From: Apostichopus japonicus
Lineage: Eukaryota > Echinodermata > Holothuroidea > Aspidochirotida > Stichopodidae
Assembly (NCBI RefSeq): GCF_037975245.1
Contig: NC_092578.1
Coordinates: forward strand, 16,002,821 to 16,066,820
DNA: 64,000 nucleotides
Direction: 5' to 3'
Shown: positions 1-11,530 of the stretch, in pieces
How the letters are laid out: each line of letters starts with the position of its first letter
Position numbering within the stretch: position 1 is the first letter of the stretch
Program-made: the position numbers and the translations under genes
Notes under the pieces: generated by a model
Seen by the model: only the letters and a program-made list of their open reading frames with translations
Told to the model about the DNA's origin: nothing
The model's database searches: none

Positions 1-433
1 CCAGACATAGAAATTAAACGAAAAGGAAATTAAACTAGACCATCGATAAACAAGATCGGTATGCGGGTGTTTCTCTATGTTTTTCTTCTTTAATTTTTCT
101 CAAACTATATCTCTTATTTGTTCTTCTTTTCTTTTCTTTTCCTTTTTTTTTTTTTGCTTGAGTTTTGATTTCGGATTGTGGTTTCCGTTATTCTTATCCT
201 CCTAGTGACAACGTAATTAATCACTTACACATTATTAACGTTGCTAAGAGCTAGACGTGAACTGCTTACTTCAAGTCGTTTTTTGTTGTTGGACCGTGCT
301 GTTTCGTGATGAGTGCAACATGTAACCACAACCATTTACTTACATATGGATCATCACAGGTTGTGAAAGGTCAAGAAAGTTATAGGCAAGTTCAAGTGAA
401 CTTCTCCTCCTTGTGAGCAGTATAGGCTAACTT

Positions 434-526
434 AGGTTAAATGTTCTTTAAATATTGCCGTGTACTAATATATGCTTCCTTCGAGGAATAGCAGTATAGT
501 TATAACATGTAATTGTCCGGGTAGAA
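434..526. repeat. 93-bp dispersed direct repeat, copy 1
   Basis: AGGTTAAATGTTCTTTAAAT to GTCCGGGTAGAA, followed directly by an AT microsatellite. The same sequence lies at 1763-1855. Confidence 0.85.
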
Positions 527-536
527 ATAGAAATAG

Positions 537-549
537 AATATATATATAA

Positions 550-596
<47 letters not shown>

Positions 597-616
597 GCCT
601 ATATATATATATATAG

Positions 617-678
<62 letters not shown>
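537..678. repeat. AT microsatellite
   Basis: (TA)n interrupted twice by TAGCCT, just after the 93-bp repeat copy 1. Confidence 0.95.
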
Positions 679-679
<1 letters not shown>

Positions 680-1408
680 TACATTACTACAAAAAAAAGC
701 CTATAGCAACCATACTAGCTCAGACTATACTATATACACACATTGTGAGCAGCCTATAGCAACCATACTAGCTCAGACTATAGAGGACACTCTCCACGTT
801 TTCACATTTGCCGATGGATTTGTGTATTAAATGTGTTTTACCTTTTATCAAATCTAATTTCAGTTTGGTTTATTTGTGTGTTACATTTCTGTTCAGTTCT
901 TGTTTGTTCTGTTATGTCAATGTGAAGCATATATATACAGGCATATACTCTTGTCAAGTTCCTCCATATGAATTGTTAATATACTTCCCTTTCCAACCCC
1001 CTCAAAACCGTTTAAAAAAATTTAAATGGCAATATATGTAAATGCACACGCTAGTTTTAAGCGTTGAACATCTGTTGTGTGCAGCACAATACTCTGCACT
1101 TTTATACACACTAGTTTACTAAACACACGCACACACGCATCCACCCACACACAGTACAATAGTCTTCTTTACTCATAAATATATTCTATTATACAACACC
1201 TAATTGTATTCTGGTCATTTGATTGGTCAATTGCTCGTTGATTGCATGCAAAATCCGCTCTATTCCACTCTATAAAATAGAACCATGGGTTATACTTTTT
1301 TTGGTAGCACTTTTTTTCAATGGTAAGAGAGCAGAGAAACCTGTCTAGTCAAAACAATCTGTTGCATGAGTGCATTTTACCCATCTTAATATAATATGTT
1401 GTATAAAA

Positions 1409-1454
1409 CAAATAATGAATGGTTTCCATTGCACTCAAAACCATTCATTATTTG
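1409..1454. repeat. 17-bp stem hairpin
   Basis: CAAATAATGAATGGTTT and its exact complement separated by 12 bases; the pairing can extend outward through GTAT/ATAC with a bulge. Probably a tiny palindromic transposon relic. Confidence 0.7.
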
Positions 1455-1762
1455 TATACTAACCTTACGGACTGTAGCCTTTCAAACGTACATGTTATTG
1501 CTATTTCCTGGCTAATTTCCCTATATTTGTTTTCGCCACAGTTTACGGGAAAGTAACTATTAGCGAAACTTGATGACATACATGTGGATACATTAACGTC
1601 ACAGTCTCGTTAGGATATTGGACTAAGTAGTACTAACCAAACGTGTGTTTGGCTGAACGGGTCAAAGACCGTATATGTAATTACTTAACACATTTGCTTT
1701 TGAGGTGTTTATATGAATGCTCTATATTAAAATGATAATCAGTTGTACAAACTAGGACTAAA

Positions 1763-1855
1763 AGGTTAAATGTTCTTTACATATTGCCGTGTACTAATAT
1801 ATGCTTCCTTCGAGAAATAGCACTATAGTTATAACATGTAATTGTCCGGGTAGAA
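1763..1855. repeat. 93-bp dispersed direct repeat, copy 2
   Basis: Near-identical to 434-526 (a few substitutions). Again followed by an AT run (1856-1888) and then a SINE head, so the unit may be part of a larger transposon whose end is AT-rich. Confidence 0.85.
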
Positions 1856-1935
1856 TATATATATATATATATGAATATATATATATAAATGAAAATCGTA
1901 ATGAGTTGGAAAATCAAGAACAGTGAAAAAACTTT

Positions 1936-2009
1936 CAGCCTCCACCGGGATTCGAACCACGGGCCTCCCGCTCTGTACGCGGACACCCTAACCACTAGGC
2001 TATGGACGC
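1936..2009 (-). mobile_element. tRNA-like head of a SINE
   Basis: On the minus strand: an A box TAGCCTAGTGGTTAGG and a perfect B box GGTTCGAATCC (1948-1958), with a partial cloverleaf (acceptor stem 6/7, good anticodon stem). The T stem is mismatched, so this is a tRNA-derived SINE or pseudogene, not a functional tRNA. Confidence 0.7.
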
Positions 2010-3803
2010 TGATTGTATGTCCAGAGGTTCGAAACCGGTAAGGAAGATCGTAATTCCACTGTAGGCGTTTGTCACCTACATCGAACAATACTAGTTCTGT
2101 TTTTGGTGACATATTTTGCCCTACTCTAGAGATCAAACATGTATATATATATATATATATATATACGGGTAATTTGCTGGTAATTTGTTAATTGTTTTTC
2201 TTGTCAATACGTTTTATATCGTAGCCCCATAAATATAGTTTCGAAATAGGCTCTGGGGTGCCAACAGTTCAGTATACGAATGATTATTTAATCGCCCCTG
2301 TTTCTTACTTTTTATATTTTTTAAATAATAACAAACCATACATAGACTATTTCTCATTGGTTAATGGGACCTCCCTACAGACAAATCTTTGATTTCTTTT
2401 TTATAAAAGAGAGAGAGAGAGAGACTGACTGAAACTAGTTTGAATGAAACTTTATACTTGAAAAGGATTAGCCTACTTTCAAGTCTGGACTCCAGGGCTA
2501 GAGAATTCAATTACCCCACTTTTTTTCCCCTTTCTTGTTCGTTTTATATCAATGTTAAATATAGTTTCGGACAAACAGAATACTATATCCGTGTAGCCAT
2601 GCATATATGTGCTTTCGTTACGGAAGAACGGCCTACTTTAATTTTGAAAAGATTTTTATTATCAATTTTTTTACAGTACGAGGTTAATAGAAGGAGTTAT
2701 GTAAACAAACCACCATTTTTTTTTCATGTTGCGTCAAAAGCTCTCTTTCTCTCTTTAGTACAATGGGCTGTGCTATCCTCATTGATATCTTCACAAAACT
2801 AAATTTGTGTGTACTAACATGGGGTAACCAAATACGGAGATAGCAGTTTCCCCACTGTTTTTACGAGTTTACGGTTGAAATGAAGAAGGAAAATGAAAAA
2901 TGAAAAAAAGGTGTTAAAATGAAAATGATGCATAGGCCTATATGTTTGAAAAGATATTTCAAAATTTTGAAAACAAACTAAGGGGCTAAGAAAATCGGTG
3001 GTGTAGGAAGCTTCCAAATGTTTTTGAGATGGGGGAGGGGGCGACGGGGTGTAGTGAGGGGACATAAAGGCCACGAGACTTGGGGTCATAAACGAATATT
3101 CGACTTTTTAATCGACTTTTCGACGTTTAACACGAAATTTTTTACTTCTTATTTAAAATTCGGGGGAGGGGGGGGGGCTGCACAAATAAATCGCCAAAGG
3201 TCGCCCCAACCTACTGCTCCACTTCATATTACGAATAGTCGCAGAAAACCAAAGCCTGTGATGTGAAATAAACGGGGTTTTCTTTCCTGTGTTCACTTCT
3301 GAACGAGGGGAAACAGTCTCGTGTTGTATTCCCCATTCCCTAATGTGAACATTCATCCGGGAAATTAGTTGCAAAGTTTTAATCGACCCTTTTGATATCA
3401 GGTATAACGGACACGTGCCCTGTCGGCTTTATAACCGCCTACCCCCTTCCCCTTCCCCTTGCCACCCCTCTAGCCAAACCCACTTTTTAACCACGGAGCT
3501 ACTCAGTTCATATAGTATACCCCCCCCCCTCCAGCCTCCCTTCTAAAGCTGATGCAGACATTGATTGCATAAGAGCTGCTGGCGTAGTCAACAATAAAGA
3601 GGGCGTAATTGCAAAATAAAATGTTTAATTCTAAGAATAGTTTTCCGACCATAGGATTGACGAACAATACAAGTAACCGTTGTGGAAAAACATTTATTAC
3701 AACGTTTAAAGGGGTTTCAGTAAATGCGTGTAACATTATCTAGCAGAAAATATTATGAACTTGTGTACATCAGACCGTTTACACGTGATTCAGGATTTCA
3801 TTA

Positions 3804-4921
3804 TGCTGGCGTCACACTGTCCCGAAGTTGACACCAGATGGACACACGATAAAGAAAATGTTCAAATTCGGCTCTGATCGTAAAAACATCGGGCCATTCG
3901 TGAGGGCATCTTAAGCCATCGTATGACCGCCGGTGGAGTTTTTCAGGCTCCGGCAGCAACTTCTTGAGTGGTGGCAAAATCTTTGGCATGCCAAAAAATT
4001 GCCCGAAGACCTTGCGAAGGTTCATTTTCGTGTTGAATTCGTGTGTCCATTTTGCCCTTCGTAAGGCCATCGTGAGGGCATCTTATCAAATCGTGTCATC
4101 TTCTTTTTTACTTCGTGTGATCATCGGTGCCATCGGGCATTTTCGCCTCACGAAGACAATACGAAGGAAACAAGAAGCTGCCCGATTGTCTTATGAAGGT
4201 AACACGAATACGTGAAGCCCTCGCAATGCCGTCGAGTAACCATCGTATTATAATACGATGACATCGAGATGGGACCACGGTGTCGGCGAAGACAGCCGAA
4301 TTTGTGAAACTCAAGCGTTTCCCATGTGTCATGGTAACGTGGACATATAAAGGCCAGCCTCAAAGAATCTTCCACAGACAGTCCTAAGCAACTCTACAGA
4401 GTAGAGGCGTGTGTAACTCCCAAAGCTACAATCACAATCACAACTAACCACAATTCAGTTCCTGCAGAATGGCATACTTTGGTGATGAGACAACCAGGAA
4501 AAAGAAAGCAGCAGCAGTGCTTCTTTTGATGTACCTCGAGAGAACATGATGAGCACTTCTTACAGGCCCAGCACCTCCTCTTACAATAACAAAGCATTAC
4601 TTGATTTCACTTTGTCATTTCTTGCTATTTGCCTTTCTAGCATTCGACAATGTACTTATCAATACGTCGTCGTGTAGCCATCGTGTGGCCTTCGTGTGGC
4701 ATTCGTGTGTCCTGCGGGTAAACTACTTAAATAGAAATGCACATCTTCGTGTTGCCTTCGTGTGTGGTTCGGGTGCCATCGTGTGACCTTCTGTAGGCAT
4801 CGTACTTGCTTCGGCTGTTGATTGGCTGTTGACCAAGTTCGGGGCCATCTTCGTGCGAAATTCAAAATTCCATATTCGTATGGCCATCTGGTGTCAACTT
4901 CGCGACAGTGTGACGCCTGCA
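3804..4921. mobile_element. PIF/Harbinger-type non-autonomous element
   Basis: Terminal inverted repeats of ~38 bp with two mismatches start TGC(T/A)GGCGTCACACTG. TTA directly flanks both ends (3801-3803 and 4922-4924), the TWA-type target duplication of Harbinger elements. The interior is made of short direct and inverted repeats of CATCGTG and TTCGTGTG type. No transposase frame is visible. Confidence 0.8.
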
Positions 4922-4924
4922 TTA

Positions 4925-6584
4925 CTAAAATAATACAATCCGAAGCCGCCAAATATTGCTTCTCGTGGGGGCCGATTAGAAAACATTTGACGCGATCGAA
5001 CGACGTGTAAGTCTCTCTTTGTAGCATACTTTTCTCCAACGGAGGAAGTTATGACTTCATTAACGTTCACGTGGAAACTAGAGACCAGCGTTAGTGGAAA
5101 CTCCATTCCATATTGGCAAATTTTGTCACCTGACAAAGCAAACTATTCGAGTATATACAATTACAAAGGCAATGGTAATCTTGGCCAAGTCGTTTGTAAT
5201 ACTCTTTTTCTCGCGTACAAACTGTACCTGCCTATACCAGGAATGTTCTTGTCAACTGTATTTTATGTGCCCGAGGATCTGTCCGATACAAAGTATCAAT
5301 CGAAAGCGTTGCCGAAGGCGTTTTCTTGGCAGTACAGCAAATAGATACGGGAAAATAGCTTTGTGAAAAGATAGGTACCCTACGCTGTTCATACTAGGAT
5401 CTTAACAAGACTAAGGCAATGGAAGTGTTTCAACATCCGAATCGAAAATATCGTACGTTTGTCTTTACTATTGAAAAGTTGATAAATTAATCTCAAATGA
5501 ACTTTTTGACTTGCCCCACCACCCATTTCCTTCCCTGAACCCTGACATGTTGCGATGACGGTGTTGCGCAAAGAAAAAAATGCGAAGTTTCAGTATATGA
5601 TCGGTTTGCCCAGTCGGTTCTTGAATTTCACGAAAGTATAATATCTCTTATGATATAAACTCCCGTATTATTATCTTTCATCTAGTATGTAATGACTTCG
5701 TCTCAATAAACCAAATATCAGAGCCGTATATATATACGGCTCTAACCCATATAAAGGACTAGCGCCCCCAATTTGAACTGAGGTTACACAGAATATTATC
5801 TATAAGTATATCTCCTCTCCTCTCCGCTCAAACAAAACATGAATGAGAAATAAATACATTACTTCACTGCCAAAAATTAATCGCAAACACAAAAACTCAG
5901 CAAAATGCCTATACACAGTATATGCTCAAAGAGTGTGGGCCATAATTACACTTTACCATTTTATGCCACATATGCATGTAAATTATTATACGTGCATGTA
6001 AAACTGTGGTTAGGTATAGTGAAGGCTACATGCTTGCCATTGTTCTATTAATAGTTTTATCAGCCGTGTACATAATGGTACTGTTGAACCATGCATGGTA
6101 ATCAGTCCAAAAAGTAGCTTCCTGGTTCAGCCCAGTATTGTATCTACCTTGAAAAGCAAATACAATATGTGTATACATTACCAGTCTGTACAGATCAAAA
6201 TCTCAACTTACTGCTAAACAATATACTGTTAAAGAAAGTTGACTAAAAAGTGTCAAAGTCCCTTCGATCTGTTCGGGTTCCAACTCAAAGCCCACCAAGT
6301 TATTTACGACAATTGCCTCCGATCAGGCACGGATCCAGTGAATGTATAGGGGTGTGCAGCCCCCCCCCCCCCACCCACTCCCACCCTCCAACCCACACAA
6401 ATCATAAAGGGTATAGTTTATCGGCGCAACCTGACGTGTAGACCTAATTATAGATTTAATTTATTGCCTAAATATGTAACAGAATGCAGAATTTTTCGTC
6501 TAAAATGTCTATGCCCATTTCTTATATATTTATTTCTTATTAATTTTTGTTTACTTGTATACCACATATCAAGTTGACTAGAAC
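4925..6584. other. Gene-free stretch
   Basis: Contains an open frame of 97 codons (5051-5344) without recognisable motifs and the 5720 palindrome. No supported gene. Confidence 0.55.
5720..5743. repeat. 24-bp perfect palindrome
   Basis: AGAGCCGTATAT followed by its complement, in otherwise featureless DNA. Confidence 0.8.
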
Positions 6585-8142
6585 TACGGAGAGCCAAACG
6601 TTCCATAAATGTCGAAAAAGAAAGTAAAGTGTCCAAGTTAATATATATATGTCCAATTCGATATCAACATGTTACAATTCGATATCAACATGTTACAACT
6701 CCATATGAACATGTCGAAACAAAATACAATATGCCATTGCGTCTATCAACATGTCAAATTCAGCATCAGCATGTCGAAAACTTGTAACAGCATGACACGT
6801 ACTACACTGGCCATGTCAACATGCTACATTTACGTCGTGCTATAATTTTGGCACTTCGGCGCGCGCCAACGTTTCGTATATGTCGAGATTTATTTCAGTA
6901 TGTCCAAAACTTGTGTCAGCATGTTGAGAGAAGGAATAAAATATTCAAGCCAAAGGGATCACGTTGATGACTTTGTGCGAGATAATATTTGCCGGACCTT
7001 TGCACACCATCCCAAATACCATCAGAGTAAGAATTTGCGTTGAATTAATATTATGAACAAAGTCGGCCTGGACGTTCGGCATCGATACCGACAAGGGTGA
7101 GGAGTTGACAGGCTAGTTAACTATACCACAAGACTGCTAATTTCCAGTTCCATCGATGCTAAATACACCGTACACATCCGTTCACTGGTCAGTCTGTTCC
7201 CCCTTTCTCAAATTACAATTTCAGCATAGGCTACATTCAAATTTGACGATAAACACGCCGCCACATGCCTTGTTGATGCATTCGTGAGTCATTGGACGCG
7301 GACACTAACAGTAACATGGTAATAATTGAAAGTTTGTAAGAATATTCTTGGGGAAATTTCACTAGGCCCCTTTCTCCCTTTGATCCAGTCCGTGCTCTGT
7401 CTTTGGGATTTACTTCAACTAAGTTCTACTTGTATTTAGCCTATGCTAAGTTAGGCAATGCCTAGACTAAGGTTAAAGTTAGGGTATGCATACTCTTATT
7501 TCTAACGTTGCCTCTAGACGAGTTCGGAGGCGTGGTGCTATCGAAAGCTGGTTTTCTCTGACGCATTGGTTTATTTCTCCAACCAAACGCGGTATGGAAG
7601 AAAAAGTTTCTTGCAAAACATTCATTATGAATGTTTATATTAAATGAACTGCTTTGTTTGGACAAAGCTTTGGCGCGACTAGTACGAATAAGGGCTTGAA
7701 GATATTCTCAATGGTATATTTTTCACCTACTGCAGCAGTTTAAAACGTATATTCAACCATAGTACCGTGTGAACGACACGAACCATGGGCAACGTTGTCA
7801 TGGCAATACTTCACTACTCTTCGCTCACCATGCTGACACAAGTTTTGGACATACTGAAATAAATCTCGACATATACGAAACGTTGGCGCGCGCCGAAGTG
7901 CCAAAATTATAGCACGACGTAAATATAGCATGTTGACATGACCAGTGTAGTACGTGTCATGCTGTTACAAGTTTTCGACATGCTGATGCTGAATTTGACA
8001 TGTTGATAGACGCAATGGCATATTGTATTTTGTTTCGACATGTTCATATGGAATTGTAACATGCTGATATCGAATTGGACATATATAAACTTGGACACTT
8101 CACTTTCTTTTTCGACATTTATGGAACGTTTGGCTCTCCGTA
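6585..8142. mobile_element. Foldback element with ~320-bp inverted arms
   Basis: The arms 6585-6923 and 7829-8142 are inverted copies; the left arm carries one extra ~22-bp internal duplication. The ends are TACGGAGAGCCAAACGTTCC. GAAC flanks both sides (6581-6584 and 8143-8146) and may be a 4-bp target duplication. Each arm contains about eight spaced CA(A/G)CATG motifs. The ~900-bp centre (6924-7828) has no recognisable gene. Confidence 0.8.
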
Positions 8143-8324
8143 GAACCTTAGTTAAAGGGTATTGGGGACAGACAGCCTTTTCCGATCTATTATGCAAACC
8201 CCATTTTTCCACCTGTTTGTCGTCAAAACTAACACCAATATATACCAACCCATCATTGTGACTAATTATGACTTCACCGCTACAGAATTCTCTCATTGCT
8301 GATGACTCATTTCAGATAGTTCTA

Positions 8325-8421
8325 CCAGGGTGTTGTTATGAACAACTCCCTGGTTCTACCATGGAGCTATCTGTTTATAGCTCCATGGTTCTACCAGGGA
8401 GGTGTTATGGAACTTCCCTGG
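8325..8421. repeat. Three consecutive hairpins with TTCTA spacers
   Basis: Perfect or near-perfect hairpins at 8325-8353 (CCAGGG...CCCTGG), 8359-8388 (CCATGGAGCTA...TAGCTCCATGG) and 8394-8421 (CCAGGGA...TCCCTGG). Each is preceded by TTCTA (AGTTCTA for the first), so the centres are 34-35 bp apart. They lie 180 bp beyond the foldback element. Confidence 0.8.
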
Positions 8422-9606
8422 ATCTACGTAGTCAAATTTTTATAGAAATCACAGAAAATTTCCACCCGCTAAAAAAACAAAAAAACACACATACGCACAA
8501 GAAACAAAACAAACAGAGAAAATGAATACTTGTTTGGTACTAAACAACATGGCACTGGAATTGTTATTCTTTCTTTCTTTTTACATTTTTTTTTTTCAAA
8601 TTATAAAACAGTGTTGGTTGGGAAAGGTAAAAAAGAAAAAAAAAGAAAGATGGCACCTTCCGCGATATGCAGTAGCTGGCCACGATAAACTCATTTGACA
8701 CGTAAACACTAGTTACGCGAATTAGGTGAATAGCCATGACATATACATAATGGGAGTCCATTTGAGAGGTGCAAGGAGGGCGTGGGAGGGGGGGGGGGCA
8801 ATTTGGGTGTTTGCTTTGTGCCAAGATCATCATTTCTAAAACAAAATGGCGATTGGTCTATAAAAACCGTCTCTAAATAGTTGCTATTTCTAAGCACTAT
8901 ATGATTTGCGACACAAAGTAAGAAAACAATGTACAGATCGATATTTATATATGAAGACCGATAACGAAGAAATAATCGTTATATATAGACTCACAAAGGG
9001 TGCATGATTCCAAAGCATGCATGTTTCCTATAACGAAAAAGAATAAAACAAGGAGTTAATGAAGCAACGCGTGTTTCTTTGATATCAGTCTTCATACACT
9101 GGTATAGTTATAACGTTATGAATATCGTTGTAGTAATAATGACGACGACTGATACATTTGATTACACCTTTAATGAGGTTTTAAACAACAAAACACAACC
9201 AGCAAAACGAACCTAAGTATATAACACGTATAAGGCAGAATAATACATGGAAGGCCGTAAAGGCCAAAAACTCATACAGCTAAGATTAACAATATAATAC
9301 AATAACACCACAATCGTTTGTGAAGATTAACGTTGTGTCGTGAATAATATATATTGTCGTGATATATATGTCCCCCCAAAACTAGCCCAGACTTTAACAA
9401 CATTCAGGGTCGCGTTTTAAAGCAGACACATTGCAGCTTGTTTTGAAAATGATCTTGGCCTTCTGCATGTAGTAAAGGCTATTTCTTACTCGATGAATTT
9501 CAAGACATAGGAGGCCATATTAGGTTAGCTATTTACAACGCGAATCTATTTGATTAGATAATTAGCGTAGATATACAACGTTTACAACGCAGATTTACAA
9601 ATGCAA
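8422..9606. other. Gene-free stretch
   Basis: AT-rich DNA with poly-A/T and poly-G tracts (for example 8788-8799). Nothing recognised. Confidence 0.6.
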
Positions 9607-9966
9607 CAAGGGCGTAGGAACCGGGGGGGCTGGGGGCGCCAGCCCCCCAGTGAAAAATATGGGGGGCGGAAGTATCATTCCGCCTCCCCGCTCCGCATGT
9701 CAGAAAACCCCTTTTTCATTTCCAAATGAGAAAAAAATCTCATTTGGAGCACCAAATTGCATTTAAGGCCAGGTGAAAATGCAAAATTCTTTACAAAATG
9801 GAGTGGGAGTTGAAGTGTGCTATATTGCACCAAATTGCATCTGAGGCCACCTGGAAATGCAAAAAAAATTCCAAAGAGGAGGGGGACACCCCTCCCCTTA
9901 GACCCCTCCCCCAGGCCGGCCATCAGTCTTCAGCCCCCCACTCAAAAGTACCTTCCTACGCCAATG
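9607..9966. mobile_element. hAT-type MITE, 360 bp
   Basis: The ends are CAAGGGCGTAGGAACC and, reverse-complemented, CATTGGCGTAGGAAGG. The perfect 8-bp direct repeat AAATGCAA lies at 9599-9606 and 9967-9974. The interior has G-rich and C-rich runs and no gene. Confidence 0.85.
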
Positions 9967-9974
9967 AAATGCAA

Positions 9975-11005
9975 CGTTGAATAAACGGGAAATAACGTTG
10001 TACGATGAATTGATTTGCGCCATGGAATATATTTCCTGTACTGTTTCACGTAATAATCACACATAGGCCTACTAAATGTTTGCTTCGTGTCATGAAATAT
10101 AATTACAAGATTCCATAATTTCTTAACGACGCAAAATTTTCCCCCTATATTTATGGCGGCTTCATGCTTCCGTACTCATGCTTCCATCATGAACATAGCC
10201 CCTGGTAACGGTACGCCGTGTAAGCCAGGAATCCCACTTATGACGTCAGCATCAAGGCGCCTATATGATTCGATTATATTAAGGCTGGCTTCTAGTCCGA
10301 GCCCACTAGGTTCCGAGTCCGAGCCAAGTCCAACTGCATTGCTGAGCCTCTCTTGTGAACCGGCCATAATGAAGGGAGGGGGGGGGCTGGGGGCTTACCA
10401 TATCAACCTATAGTTGAGACCTGTAGTCTTGACTGTTCCAGACAAAAGCACAGGCATTTGGGAACATACTGAATATAAGAGTAATAAAAGTACAAAGGTT
10501 TATTGGAAAGGAAAAGTAAACAGTACACACTATTTGAATTCAGCCAACTGCGACCAGTCAGTAATTCATAGTATAACCGTTAGGACACAACGGGCATAAA
10601 ATAAATACAATGGGAAATCCCCTTTTTCGCAACCTGACTAGACCAGGTTAGTTATTATTCCATAACAAAAGTTATACCCCAAGGCTTTTGATCAGAACAG
10701 CATCTGGCCTGTATCACTCAAGACGTGTTTGTTAATAGCTTCTCTGAATTAGAACTCTAAATAATCTTTGGAAGTTAGCTGTTACACCAAATACGAACAA
10801 TTCGTTTTAGACGCCATTTACAATTGGTGATAATCATAAATGTTTGACTGTTTTTATATAACTTGTTTAATATATTTTTTAATTGCCTTTCGTTTAGCTG
10901 GTATATAGGTATCCTATTCACTTGCGTGATATATAACAATCTTTCAAAAGTTGTCATCATTGTGTTTTTTGGTTGTGAATTGTATAGCACGGGCTGTGGT
11001 TAACA
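9975..11005. other. Upstream region of the DED-like gene
   Basis: Probable promoter and 5' UTR lie near 10900-11005, but no clear TATA or initiator is seen. Nothing else recognised. Confidence 0.4.
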
Positions 11006-11285
11006 ATGGATAGTGGTGTGAAACCTCTGCATCCATACAATATTCTCCTTTGTAAAGTGGGCATTCACGTTGGGGAGAGGATGGAGTACCTGCACAGTTT
11101 AGGCCGCATGATGGGGTGTCAAAAGACCACGGATATCGAGTGTCCGTCGTTATTATTCCAGAAGCTTGAACGTGAAGGAAAACTGAGTATGTTTAAAGTT
11201 GTCGATTTTCGGAACGCATTAGAAGTGGTCGGCCTGTCGAAAGCAGCAGAACTGGTCACGGTTTATCAAGACACACATTTATCAG
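11006..11285 (+). CDS. DED-like gene, coding exon 1
   Basis: Start codon to a donor in phase 1. Two in-phase donors lie three bases apart: after 11285 (TCAG|GTAGTA) and after 11288 (GGTA|GTAAGT). The second is the stronger consensus. The choice only changes S-D-E to S-G-N-E at the junction. The exon carries the whole DED-like domain. Confidence 0.65.
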
Positions 11286-11445
11286 GTAGTAAGTATACAT
11301 TCCGGGTGTTTTTTTCTTTATATATATATTTTTAACTTCAATTCAACCTATCATTTTAAAGCTCATAATGATATCTTCAAATTAACATGCCTTCGTTAAA
11401 AACATATACGGTATAGGCTTATACATATATATAGATATATATCTT

Positions 11446-11530
<85 letters not shown>

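Larger units (their letters stand above)
1..3800. other. Gene-free stretch, 5' part
   Basis: Apart from the 93-bp repeat pair, AT runs, the SINE head and a GA run (2409-2423), I see no coding exon. Homopolymer-rich patches at 3030-3060 and 3164-3178 are G-rich. Open frames are short and lack family patterns. Confidence 0.6.

Noticed and set aside
1936-2009. A functional tRNA gene
   Set aside because: A and B boxes are good, but the T stem is mismatched and the anticodon would be ACA, so a SINE head or pseudogene is more likely.
5051-5344. 97-codon plus-strand open frame
   Set aside because: No family pattern, and it sits beside a Harbinger-type element in repeat-rich DNA.
6322-7400. A hAT-type element from CAGGCACGGATCC to GGATCCAGTCCGTGCTCTG-like ends
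   Set aside because: The ends look partly similar, but the flanking 8-mers do not match and the foldback element overlaps the span.
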